Shown here: positions 1-6,710 of the stretch, one piece after another
Layout: each line of letters starts with the position of its first letter
Position numbering within the stretch: the stretch's first letter is position 1
NCBI GenBank assembly: GCA_018266845.1
Contig: JAFDZO010000015.1
Location: 19,699 to 83,698 of the forward strand
Length of the DNA: 64,000 bases
Direction of reading: 5' to 3'
Origin: Bacteroidota bacterium
GTDB taxonomy: Bacteria; Bacteroidota; Ignavibacteria; Tepidaquicellales; Tepidaquicellaceae
The notes under the pieces: generated by a model
What the model saw: only the letters and a program-made list of their open reading frames with translations
Told to the model about the DNA's origin: nothing
Database searches by the model: none
Program-made: the position numbers and the translations under genes

Positions 1-90
1 ATTTTTATTTTTAATCTACAACCCGGTTACTATGTTGTAAATTTCGTCTTGAGCGGGATTGCTGCTTCGTAACGAATTTAAAGCTATAAA

Positions 91-126
91 AAACCTGACA
101 TGATTAAAACCTGTCAGGTTTTTTTT
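91..126 (+). terminator. Rho-independent terminator of an upstream gene outside the window
   Basis: A perfect 10-bp inverted repeat (91-100 with 112-121, arms AAACCTGACA/TGTCAGGTTT) with an 11-nt loop is followed by a T run. It probably ends a plus-strand gene that lies to the left of the window. Nothing else recognisable is seen in bases 1-90. Confidence 0.75.
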
Positions 127-173
127 ATTTAATTTTTATCCCCTCTTCAATATCTTGTAAAAAAATTCCCCCT

Positions 174-686
174 ATGAAAATAGTAAAAATTTTTCTTTAT
201 ATTTTTTTTGTTTTTCTTTTCCACAATATAAAAGCTCAAAATCCTCCTAAACCTATTGACCTCCCGTTCTTCAATTTAATTGAAGGAACATGGACGGCGC
301 AGTCCGATATGATGGGAATGAAAATGAACGAGGAGCTTACCTGTGCTATGAGTCTTAACAAACAATTTCTTGTTATGAATCTTACTGCCGTCTCCGAAGA
401 TAAAACTCACACATATACCGGAATGGGTGTCTTTGGCTGCGATGATAAAGGAAATGTTACTTCGTGGTGGTTTGATCATTGGGGAGTTACCGGCACTTCT
501 TCCGGCACGGGAAAGATTGACGGGCTTAAAATGATAACAGATGATAAAAGTGTAAACTATACCACGAACAGAACGCTTGAGCTTACAGGCGGGCAGTTAG
601 TCATGAAATTTTCCAGAACGGTAAAAACTCCTGACGGCAAAGAGGTTCCAATCAGCGGCGAGACCATTTACAACAAAACAAAATAA
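174..686 (+). CDS. Secreted DUF1579-like protein
   Basis: A 170-residue protein with an N-terminal hydrophobic signal peptide ending near residue 21 (...NIKAQ). The mature part begins with a FFNLIEGTW stretch and an MMGMKMNEE segment, a pattern also present in the two DUF1579 proteins at 51-52 kb. The family is thought to form a lipocalin-like beta-barrel of unknown function; any ligand here is unknown. The gene stands alone between two terminators. The fold assignment is by eye and this copy is more divergent than the 51-52 kb pair. Confidence 0.7.
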   Translation: MKIVKIFLYIFFVFLFHNIKAQNPPKPIDLPFFNLIEGTWTAQSDMMGMKMNEELTCAMSLNKQFLVMNLTAVSEDKTHTYTGMGVFGCDDKGNVTSWWFDHWGVTGTSSGTGKIDGLKMITDDKSVNYTTNRTLELTGGQLVMKFSRTVKTPDGKEVPISGETIYNKTK

Positions 687-710
687 AAAAGGCGCATTGC
701 TGCGCCTTTT
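687..710. terminator. Bidirectional terminator between convergent genes
   Basis: Perfect 10-bp stem AAAAGGCGCA/TGCGCCTTTT with a 4-nt loop (TTGC). Both flanks carry the A/T runs expected for termination in either direction, and it sits between the end of the DUF1579-like gene and the end of the minus-strand copper-protein gene. Confidence 0.85.
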
Positions 711-734
711 GTTCATCCATTAAACAGCAGGAAA

Positions 735-2510
735 TTACTTTCCCTTTTTTGCTTTCATAACCATTACAACTGAAATTATTGAAATAATCAGCGAGCCGAA
801 GATAATACCCATTCCTGTTTTCGATACATTGCCCATAAACCCGGAAGTAGAGCTTTTCACCCTTACTTCACCCTTCATATACGGGTGAGGAGTGCACATA
901 TAGGTATATGTTCCCTGCTTCGTATATCTGAAAGAATATTTTTCTGCATGCGCCAGCATAGGCGATGCCATAACTTCCGGCACGCTTCCATAGCTGATGA
1001 CATTATGAATTCCCGCAAACTCGCCTTCCATATACGCAAACACATCTTCATTCTGCCACGTTACAGTTGTGCCCTCTTCAATTTCAAGAACTTTCGGATA
1101 GAACGAGTTCCCTATAATTTTTACAGTAACTTCTTTTTCATTTGGTCCGTGAACTTCCGGCGGGTCAACATCGGGCGTGCCAGGCTCAAACGGAGAAACT
1201 ACTCTTGAAACTTTAGATTTTATTTCCGCAAAATCCTTTTCGGAATACTTCGGTCCGTCGGATAAAACTGTTACAGGTGTCTGGGCATTTTTATCGCACT
1301 GTAATATTCCTATTGCTCCTCTGTCAGTTGAACCCACGGCATGAGAGAGCATCAGGTAGCTTCCTTCATCAGGCGGAACGCGGAACTCAACCACCCATGA
1401 ATCCGTCGGTCCGGCTGTAACGCTTTGCCCTCCCGGATAAGAGGCATCGGGATTCCCCTGCCAGTATGCGAAGTCCCATACAATTCCTACTATATGAAAT
1501 GTGGAAAGCAGATTAGGTCCCGCATTCAGGAAATAAATTCTTACATAATCGCCGGGCTTTACTTTTATCGGCTCTTCTACATACCTGAAAAGTTTTCCGT
1601 TGAAAGTAGTGTAAAGCGGCTGGCTGTTGATAGCATCTTTTCCGTTTGAATAAAACTCATGCTGTGTAAGATAAATTTCTGCATCGGGTTTTTTATTCAG
1701 AATCTGTTCCAGCTTGAATTTTTTCTTCGGCTTTACAACCATCATTCCATATTGACCGAAAATAATGTGCATAGGTATTGCGTGCCCGCCGGGCGCGCAG
1801 TGGTATAAATAAACTCCCGGCACCGTGCATCTGAAAATAAGTGATTTGGTTTTACCTGCCTCTATTTTTCCGAGGTATTTTGATGTTTGCGTATAAGCAG
1901 AGTGAATAGAAGCTCCATGGGGAATTGAGCCTTTGTTTACAACGTTAAACTTTACTACATCGCCTTCTTCTACTGTGATAGTTGGTCCCGGAATTGTGCC
2001 GTTTGTTACAAACCCTTTAAACATTACTCCTTTGCCCAGATATGCTTCGCCTTCTGAAAGCTCGATTGTTACTTCCTTATCGAACTTAGAATCCTGCGGC
2101 ATATAGCTTGTCGGGGGGATGGGCAGCTTTTCGTCTCTGCTGATTACTTCTATAAACTCTTTCTTCGGCTCTGTTTGTTTAGTAGTATCCGAAGGAGCAG
2201 GGGGAGGAGGATATGATGCAGGCAAAAATTTTGCAGTGTTCATTTTATCTACTGCGTCTTTGTATTCAGGGGGAAGCTGGCTTACAAGGCTCGCTGCTTT
2301 ATCGTTTATGCTGCCCTGATTTTTTATCGCAGTTAAAAGCTCTTTTGCAACAAGAGAATTATCTTTGTTTTCAAGAATCGTATTGAAGTAGCTTGTATTG
2401 CAAAACGGACAGGCTTCAGATTCAAAATGCCAGATGAGAAGAGCAGCTGTGAATACGGCAAAAGGAATTGCTATCTTTAAAAACTTCTTACTTCCTTTAA
2501 GTGTTTTCAT
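735..2510 (-). CDS. NirK-like multicopper protein with extra C-terminal cupredoxin domain
   Basis: A 591-residue protein if it starts at the ATG at 2510, which follows an AAAGAG and avoids overlap with the upstream gene. The open frame extends to 2579; residue numbers below use that 614-residue frame. Seen: a membrane segment (about 33-51), a CPFC motif (57-60), a two-domain NirK-like core, a third cupredoxin domain (about 483-575, ligands H525, C562, H565, M568) and a C-terminal membrane helix (590-608). In the core, H221/H226, H260-C261 and H271 match NirK copper ligands, and H362 matches the third type-2 ligand. The type-1 axial Met position is Q276. The positions of catalytic Asp and His are S224 and Y323. 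A copper-dependent redox role is likely; nitrite reduction is doubtful. It is last in an operon with ric and a cytochrome c. Confidence 0.8.
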   Translation of the reverse strand: MKTLKGSKKFLKIAIPFAVFTAALLIWHFESEACPFCNTSYFNTILENKDNSLVAKELLTAIKNQGSINDKAASLVSQLPPEYKDAVDKMNTAKFLPASYPPPPAPSDTTKQTEPKKEFIEVISRDEKLPIPPTSYMPQDSKFDKEVTIELSEGEAYLGKGVMFKGFVTNGTIPGPTITVEEGDVVKFNVVNKGSIPHGASIHSAYTQTSKYLGKIEAGKTKSLIFRCTVPGVYLYHCAPGGHAIPMHIIFGQYGMMVVKPKKKFKLEQILNKKPDAEIYLTQHEFYSNGKDAINSQPLYTTFNGKLFRYVEEPIKVKPGDYVRIYFLNAGPNLLSTFHIVGIVWDFAYWQGNPDASYPGGQSVTAGPTDSWVVEFRVPPDEGSYLMLSHAVGSTDRGAIGILQCDKNAQTPVTVLSDGPKYSEKDFAEIKSKVSRVVSPFEPGTPDVDPPEVHGPNEKEVTVKIIGNSFYPKVLEIEEGTTVTWQNEDVFAYMEGEFAGIHNVISYGSVPEVMASPMLAHAEKYSFRYTKQGTYTYMCTPHPYMKGEVRVKSSTSGFMGNVSKTGMGIIFGSLIISIISVVMVMKAKKGK

Positions 2511-2532
2511 ACTCTTTGTTTTTATTTTTTGT

Positions 2533-2952
2533 TTATTTATCAACTGACCTGAAATATTCCAGAACATTTCTCGCTTCATCCTGCGTGAGGTTTTGGCTTA
2601 CCATAGGCACTTTGTATTCAGCAAAAAGCGAAGCTGCGGCTTGATTTTCTTTTACCATTCCCTCAGGGTTGAGTATCATGTTCATTATCCATTCGGGTTT
2701 TCTTCTCTTGGTTACTCCTTTAAGCGGGGGACCAATGAGCTTCTCATCAATCTTGTGGCAGGAAACACATTTTTGCTCGAAAATTGTTTTCCCTGAAGCA
2801 GACATCTTGTCATCTATCTTTCCCATATCCAGCTTTACTTCTTTAACCGGACCGACTCCAAGCTCTTCATTATTATTGCTGCAGCCGTTAAAGCTTATTG
2901 TTAAGAAGAAACTTGCTAAGAGGATTGCGGGTATTAATATTTTTATTTTCAT
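2533..2952 (-). CDS. Class I cytochrome c lipoprotein
   Basis: A 139-residue protein when started at the ATG at 2952. The frame is open to 3063, but that would overlap the ric gene. The N-terminus is a lipoprotein signal (hydrophobic run ending FNGC, Cys24). One haem-binding motif CVSCH lies at 62-66, and Met117 in a KVPM segment is the likely sixth ligand. It is presumably a periplasmic, lipid-anchored electron carrier. It lies between ric and the NirK-like copper gene, 22 bp upstream of the latter's start, which suggests it delivers electrons to that protein. Confidence 0.85.
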   Translation of the reverse strand: MKIKILIPAILLASFFLTISFNGCSNNNEELGVGPVKEVKLDMGKIDDKMSASGKTIFEQKCVSCHKIDEKLIGPPLKGVTKRRKPEWIMNMILNPEGMVKENQAAASLFAEYKVPMVSQNLTQDEARNVLEYFRSVDK

Positions 2953-2992
2953 TATATAGAATTTATTTATTTGGGTATTAAGTTTTATTAAA

Positions 2993-3715
2993 TTATATGA
3001 TGATTTGATTTCTTTTTTGAAATTCCATTTCCACTGTTCTTGGGAATAAAATGTTGTTTTCAAGATGTATATGAATTTTTAAGTCCTTATAAAACTCTTC
3101 AAGCTCCTGAAACGTTACTCTGAATGTAGTGCACGCATTTGCCGGCGGAGTAAAATTGTTTGTGAGCTGTTTTATCATCTCAATTTCTTCACCTGCTTCC
3201 GAGTGCTCCCGTATCAGCACGCTAATCGGCGTTTCCACATTTCCGAACGGAGGATAAAAATTAGTTCTGCTCTCGGTTTCCATTGCAGCGATATACGGGA
3301 ACAGCACGCTTTCTTCTTTTTCCATGTGCGAGGCAAGGTCGGTTTTGAGGCGCTCGAAATTTTTCTTCACTTCCGAAAGATAAGGAAAATTATCTCCGTG
3401 AGCGTTTACAACTTTTTCTATATGGGCAGAGATGACGGGAAATACTCTTCTTAAATATTCGTGGTGATTAACAATGATGTAGCTGCAAAGAAAAGATAAA
3501 GACCAGATATTAAATTTTTCGCTTACGTATTCCGTTTCGATTTCTGAAAGCTCTTCCGTGATTTTTTCGGCATTCAGCCCTCTTTCAGAGCAGATGGATG
3601 AAAGCTGTTTTTTTCCTCCGCAGCAGTAGTCGAGATTGTATTTTTCAAGAACCCTTATAGCTCTGAAGTTATTTTTTACTATTTCACCGAGTGTAGTTTC
3701 GGGCGCAATGTTCAT
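2993..3715 (-). CDS. ric: Iron-sulfur cluster repair di-iron protein (Ric/YtfE/ScdA)
   Basis: A 240-residue protein with the N-terminal ScdA_N (DUF542) region carrying the LDYCCGG motif (Cys31-Cys32), followed by a hemerythrin-like HHE region. Candidate di-iron ligands are His84/85, His106, His130 with the MEKEE acidic run, His171 and His217 with its neighbouring acidic residues. The length is normal for the family. Ric proteins repair iron-sulfur clusters damaged by nitric oxide or peroxide. It is first in a three-gene operon, and a perfect FNR/DNR-type palindrome lies 53 bp upstream of the start, consistent with induction by low oxygen or nitrogen oxides. Confidence 0.92.
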   Translation of the reverse strand: MNIAPETTLGEIVKNNFRAIRVLEKYNLDYCCGGKKQLSSICSERGLNAEKITEELSEIETEYVSEKFNIWSLSFLCSYIIVNHHEYLRRVFPVISAHIEKVVNAHGDNFPYLSEVKKNFERLKTDLASHMEKEESVLFPYIAAMETESRTNFYPPFGNVETPISVLIREHSEAGEEIEMIKQLTNNFTPPANACTTFRVTFQELEEFYKDLKIHIHLENNILFPRTVEMEFQKRNQIII

Positions 3716-3739
3716 TTTCAGTTTTATTTATTTTACATA

Positions 3740-3781
3740 AAACTAAAGAGAACGAATCCGAGAGGCATTGACTTAAGTCAA
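3740..3781 (-). promoter_or_regulatory. FNR/DNR-type operator and promoter of the ric operon
   Basis: A perfect 14-bp palindrome TTGACTTAAGTCAA lies at 3768-3781. It fits the FNR/DNR half-site pattern TTGAY-N4-RTCAA. On the minus strand, a -10-like TAGTTT lies at 3740-3745, centred 32 bp from the palindrome centre, which is the class II activator geometry (site at about -41.5). The same arrangement recurs upstream of nrfH. Confidence 0.7.
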
Positions 3782-3800
3782 GGGAGTGTGAAAAGAAATC

Positions 3801-3915
3801 AGTTCTCCCCCTTAACAAGGGGGAGCTAGAGGGGGTTTAAAGTGTTTGAGGTAAATCAGTATCGGTAAATTATCTTCCCCTTATAAGGAGAGAGATAGTG
3901 AGGTAAAAGTGTTTA
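3801..3915. repeat. Two tandem copies of a palindromic intergenic repeat
   Basis: Copy A (about 3801-3857) contains a perfect 9-bp hairpin, CTCCCCCTT (3805-3813) and AAGGGGGAG (3817-3825), followed by a G-rich tail and AAAGTGTTTGAGGT. Copy B (about 3871-3915) is a degenerate version with the core CCTTATAAGG and the tail AAAGTGTTTAGGGT. Copy B runs into the last codons of the adjacent minus-strand lipoprotein gene. Confidence 0.65.
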
Positions 3916-4344
3916 GGGTCTAGTATTATATACAAATCCAGCTACTTTATCTCCATTATATTGAGGTAGAAAATAAAAATCGTTCTTTTTCCCTTTGATC
4001 TTAAAGAGGCTTTTTTTGTAAGGCTCTATTAATTGATTTAATGGGGTTTTAGTAACAATAGCTTCGTAACCTTCTATGTTGTTTATCACTAATCCAACTA
4101 ATTCTATAAACTGTTCCATAGTTATATCTTTACTATACATTACACCTTTATCAGTATTTTCTTGAACTTTATAAGCATAAGAGTATTTAGTACCATCATA
4201 TGTGAATACAGCTGAACCTGAATTTCCTTTGTTTTCCGTTTGTGAAAAAATACTGTTGCTCTCGGTTTTTTTACTATTAGCACATGCAACGATTAACAAA
4301 AGAATAGTAAAAATAGAAAAGAGGAATTTATAATTATTTTTCAT
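3913..4344 (-). CDS. Hypothetical lipoprotein
   Basis: A 143-residue protein with a clear lipoprotein signal: Lys/Asn-rich start, hydrophobic segment, lipobox LIVAC with Cys21. The rest is a small polar domain (about 45-143) that I do not recognise. It is visibly A/T-rich. It is followed on the same strand, 18 bp away, by the preceding membrane-protein gene (start at 4781), so the two may be cotranscribed. Its 3' end overlaps an intergenic palindromic repeat. No function can be assigned. Confidence 0.65.
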   Translation of the reverse strand: MKNNYKFLFSIFTILLLIVACANSKKTESNSIFSQTENKGNSGSAVFTYDGTKYSYAYKVQENTDKGVMYSKDITMEQFIELVGLVINNIEGYEAIVTKTPLNQLIEPYKKSLFKIKGKKNDFYFLPQYNGDKVAGFVYNTRP

Positions 4345-4361
4345 AAATAGGATTTTGGTGG

Positions 4362-4781
4362 TTACTCCATATTTCTTCTTGAATGTTTAAATCTATTCCA
4401 AAGCAATAGTAAAATATTAAACGGAATGATAATTCTTAAATATGTCCACCCAAAAGAATCATTTAATCCATTCGTGTAAGATTGACTTAGTAATATACAG
4501 TTAGCAATAATTATTATAACAATTATTATTTTAAATATTACAGGCCACTCTGTGAACGTATAAACATCTAATGACCAATTTACAACATCATTTTTTTTCT
4601 TGGTTCTTTGGACAATACCAACATCTAATGTTATTATACAATAATAAATGCTGAGATAAAGCATTTCGTTTATATCCCATAATTCAAAATGAATATTTCC
4701 TTGTTTTCCAGCGACTGTTAAAAGAATTTTGATTAGAAAAGGGGCAAAAGGCAAAGCTATGTTTATGAGAAACCAAATCAT
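4362..4781 (-). CDS. Hypothetical small membrane protein
   Basis: A 139-residue protein with about four hydrophobic segments (near 1-22, 40-55, 78-97 and 108-127) separated by short charged loops, and a basic C-terminus (FKHSRRN). No family recognised. It is very A/T-rich and lies immediately upstream of the small lipoprotein gene on the same strand. It could be a partner of that lipoprotein, but nothing in the sequence shows this directly. Confidence 0.55.
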   Translation of the reverse strand: MIWFLINIALPFAPFLIKILLTVAGKQGNIHFELWDINEMLYLSIYYCIITLDVGIVQRTKKKNDVVNWSLDVYTFTEWPVIFKIIIVIIIIANCILLSQSYTNGLNDSFGWTYLRIIIPFNILLLLWNRFKHSRRNME

Positions 4782-4882
4782 AAGAGGTTTATAGAATTGA
4801 GAAGTAAATCGATTTTGTTAAGTTTAAATATTAACTATATTTAACTCAATAAAAAATAGCATTCAAATATCATATTATAATT

Positions 4883-5617
4883 ATGGATAAAATAGATTCT
4901 TTATATTGTGTTATAGATTCATTAGAAAAAATAAGTAAAAGCAATGTTTCAATCAAAAATGCCGATTCAATTTTTACTATGCTTAAAGATATACAAGATA
5001 ACAGTAATCATAATTTTTGGTTTGGTTTTTTAGGAATAATGGTGGCTATTATCTCGGTATTTATTCAGTATAAAAGCATACAAGATACCATTAAAGGAAA
5101 TACGGAAATAACTTTTAGACAACAATGGATTGATAATATTAGAAACACTCTAAGCGAATTACTTGGGGAATTAAATAGGATTTTAAATTATTTATATGAC
5201 CATACAAATAGAAGGGAAGAAATTAATTGGAAAAAACTTTATACAATGGTAAGTGCAGCAACTCCTAAAATTGTAAAACTTAAACTGTTATTTAATTCAG
5301 ATAGAAGATTGGATCAAGAACTGGCTTTCAGACTTTTAGAAAATATTGAGACATTTTTTACTTATTATATAAATAAAGAAAATATTAATAGGGTCACAAA
5401 CTCAGATTTTACAGATGCGAGAAAGGATTTAATAAATTTAACTAAAATTATATTGATTAGAGAATGGAGACGAGTGCAAAAAGAAAACATGGTTTCTGGA
5501 GAAAATTTGAATTCGGAAAGTAAGTTTGAAGAAACAATAAAAAAAATTGCTCAAAGATTAAAAATTAGAGAATTGAAAATTCAACATAAGCACTATGAAA
5601 AATACAACCGAAAATGA
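4883..5617 (+). CDS. Hypothetical protein with one membrane helix and helical cytoplasmic domain
   Basis: A 244-residue protein: a short N-terminal region, one membrane helix (about 43-62), then a predicted helical, charge-rich domain starting FRQQWIDNIRNTL. Proteins with this layout, a membrane anchor followed by an FRQ-x-WI-x-x-[IL]R helix, recur in bacterial genomes, but I know of no function. The gene is transcribed divergently from the neighbouring membrane-protein gene. Its codon use is strongly A/T-biased compared with flanking genes, which suggests recent acquisition. Its 3' end is 4 bp from the end of the convergent Crp/Fnr gene. Confidence 0.6.
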   Translation: MDKIDSLYCVIDSLEKISKSNVSIKNADSIFTMLKDIQDNSNHNFWFGFLGIMVAIISVFIQYKSIQDTIKGNTEITFRQQWIDNIRNTLSELLGELNRILNYLYDHTNRREEINWKKLYTMVSAATPKIVKLKLLFNSDRRLDQELAFRLLENIETFFTYYINKENINRVTNSDFTDARKDLINLTKIILIREWRRVQKENMVSGENLNSESKFEETIKKIAQRLKIRELKIQHKHYEKYNRK

Positions 5618-5621
5618 GCAT

Positions 5622-6308
5622 TTACTCCGTCATCTTCTTCAGCTTTGCTGCATTCTTTATGATAAAAGATTTTCCTGAAACCTCTATTACTCCTTCTTCC
5701 TGAAGTTTTTTTAATGTGCGGGAAAGCGTTTCGGGGATTGTGCCGAGAAGCGAAGCCATATCGTATCGGCTGATTTCAATTTCAAACTCCTCAATACCCG
5801 CTTTTTCGTACTCGGTAAAAATATATCCGGCGACACGCTTGTGAACATCTCGCATTGTGAGATTTTCAATCTGAAAATTAAGCTGCCTGTTTTTCTTTGA
5901 AATACTTGCAAGCATTTTCAGGCACAGGTTTACATCGTCTTTGAAAAACTGATGTATTCTATCGGCGGGAATATAAAGAAGCTCGGTGTAATCTTCCATT
6001 GCCATTGCGTTTGCAGGATAGGTAAGCTGTTTTGTTTCATCGGTGAATTTTTCGAAGAGAGGCACTTCTGCAAATGAACCGTACGGGTGAATAATGGTGA
6101 GTATCTGCTCCCTGCCCTCTTTGGAGATTTTATAAATTTTTACGGAGCCGTCAAGAACAGTATAGGGTCCGCCGAAAAGCTCGGACTCAAAAAAAATTAT
6201 ATCGCCCTTGCCGAACTTTTTTTTGCTGACAAACGATTTTACTTTTTCAAGCTGCTCATCGCTCATCTCGGCAAAAAGAAAAACCTTTTTTAATATTTCA
6301 TTATCCAT
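5622..6308 (-). CDS. Crp/Fnr family transcriptional regulator (DNR-like)
   Basis: A 228-residue protein with an N-terminal cyclic-nucleotide-binding-like domain (about 10-120), a dimerisation helix (about 122-150) and a C-terminal winged helix (about 153-220). The recognition helix contains E193-T-L-S196-R197, the E-x-x-S-R pattern of FNR that reads TTGA half-sites. The N-terminus has no Cys cluster, so it is unlikely to be an iron-sulfur oxygen sensor like E. coli FNR; a haem/NO sensor such as DNR or another effector is possible. Sites fitting this reading occur upstream of ric and nrfH. The start overlaps the SemiSWEET gene by 8 bp, suggesting translational coupling. Confidence 0.88.
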   Translation of the reverse strand: MDNEILKKVFLFAEMSDEQLEKVKSFVSKKKFGKGDIIFFESELFGGPYTVLDGSVKIYKISKEGREQILTIIHPYGSFAEVPLFEKFTDETKQLTYPANAMAMEDYTELLYIPADRIHQFFKDDVNLCLKMLASISKKNRQLNFQIENLTMRDVHKRVAGYIFTEYEKAGIEEFEIEISRYDMASLLGTIPETLSRTLKKLQEEGVIEVSGKSFIIKNAAKLKKMTE

Positions 6309-6555
6309 ACCGGAGTTTCATTACAAGGTTTATGGTTGCGAAAATTGCTCCAATGCCATTGGCAAAAACAAGAGGAAGGTCGTTGATAATTAATCCGTAA
6401 ATGAGCCAGAGAATAATACCGATTTCCATCATTAAAATCATCGGCAGCGAAAGGTCTTTTGTGTGTTTTGTTTTTATCGCTCGTATGCCCTGTGGAAGCA
6501 AGGCAAATGTTGTGAAAAATGCAGCCACAAAACCGAGTATGGTAATGAAGTTCAA
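6301..6555 (-). CDS. SemiSWEET-type PQ-loop transporter
   Basis: An 84-residue protein with three membrane helices and the family's Pro-Gln motif (LLPQGIRAIKTKHTKDLS), followed by conserved Ser-Leu-Pro and a Trp-Leu-x-Tyr-Gly segment in helix 2. The length matches bacterial SemiSWEETs, which dimerise to move small sugars across the inner membrane. It overlaps the downstream Crp/Fnr gene by 8 bp, so the two are probably one transcript, although a functional link is not obvious. Confidence 0.85.
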   Translation of the reverse strand: MNFITILGFVAAFFTTFALLPQGIRAIKTKHTKDLSLPMILMMEIGIILWLIYGLIINDLPLVFANGIGAIFATINLVMKLRYG

Positions 6556-6642
6556 AACTGTTTTATTATAGGTTTAAAAAAGACAGCAAAGAGCAAAACA
6601 TTGAAAAAACAACAAAAGAATCAAGCGACAACGATTAATAAT

Positions 6643-6710
6643 ATTGATTTAACAATGGTTTATGGCAAAACTTACGAGGGGGCGTAAGTTTTGCCCATAG
6701 TTAAATCAAT
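6643..6710 (-). terminator. Extended palindrome/terminator after glyS
   Basis: An inner perfect 13-bp stem (6664-6676 with 6683-6695) is flanked by a second outer pair of arms, ATTGATTTAAC (6643-6653) and GTTAAATCAAT (6700-6710). The right outer arm includes the last codons and stop of glyS. A 9-to-10-nt unpaired stretch on the left and 4 nt on the right separate the two stems. It probably ends the glyS transcript. Confidence 0.6.

Noticed and set aside
2511..2579. N-terminal extension of the copper protein to the ATG at 2579
   Set aside because: It would overlap the cytochrome c gene by 47 bp and adds a polar stretch before the membrane segment; the ATG at 2510 fits better.
5622..6308. FNR-type oxygen sensor with iron-sulfur cluster
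   Set aside because: The N-terminus lacks the Cys cluster; only the DNA-reading helix is FNR-like.
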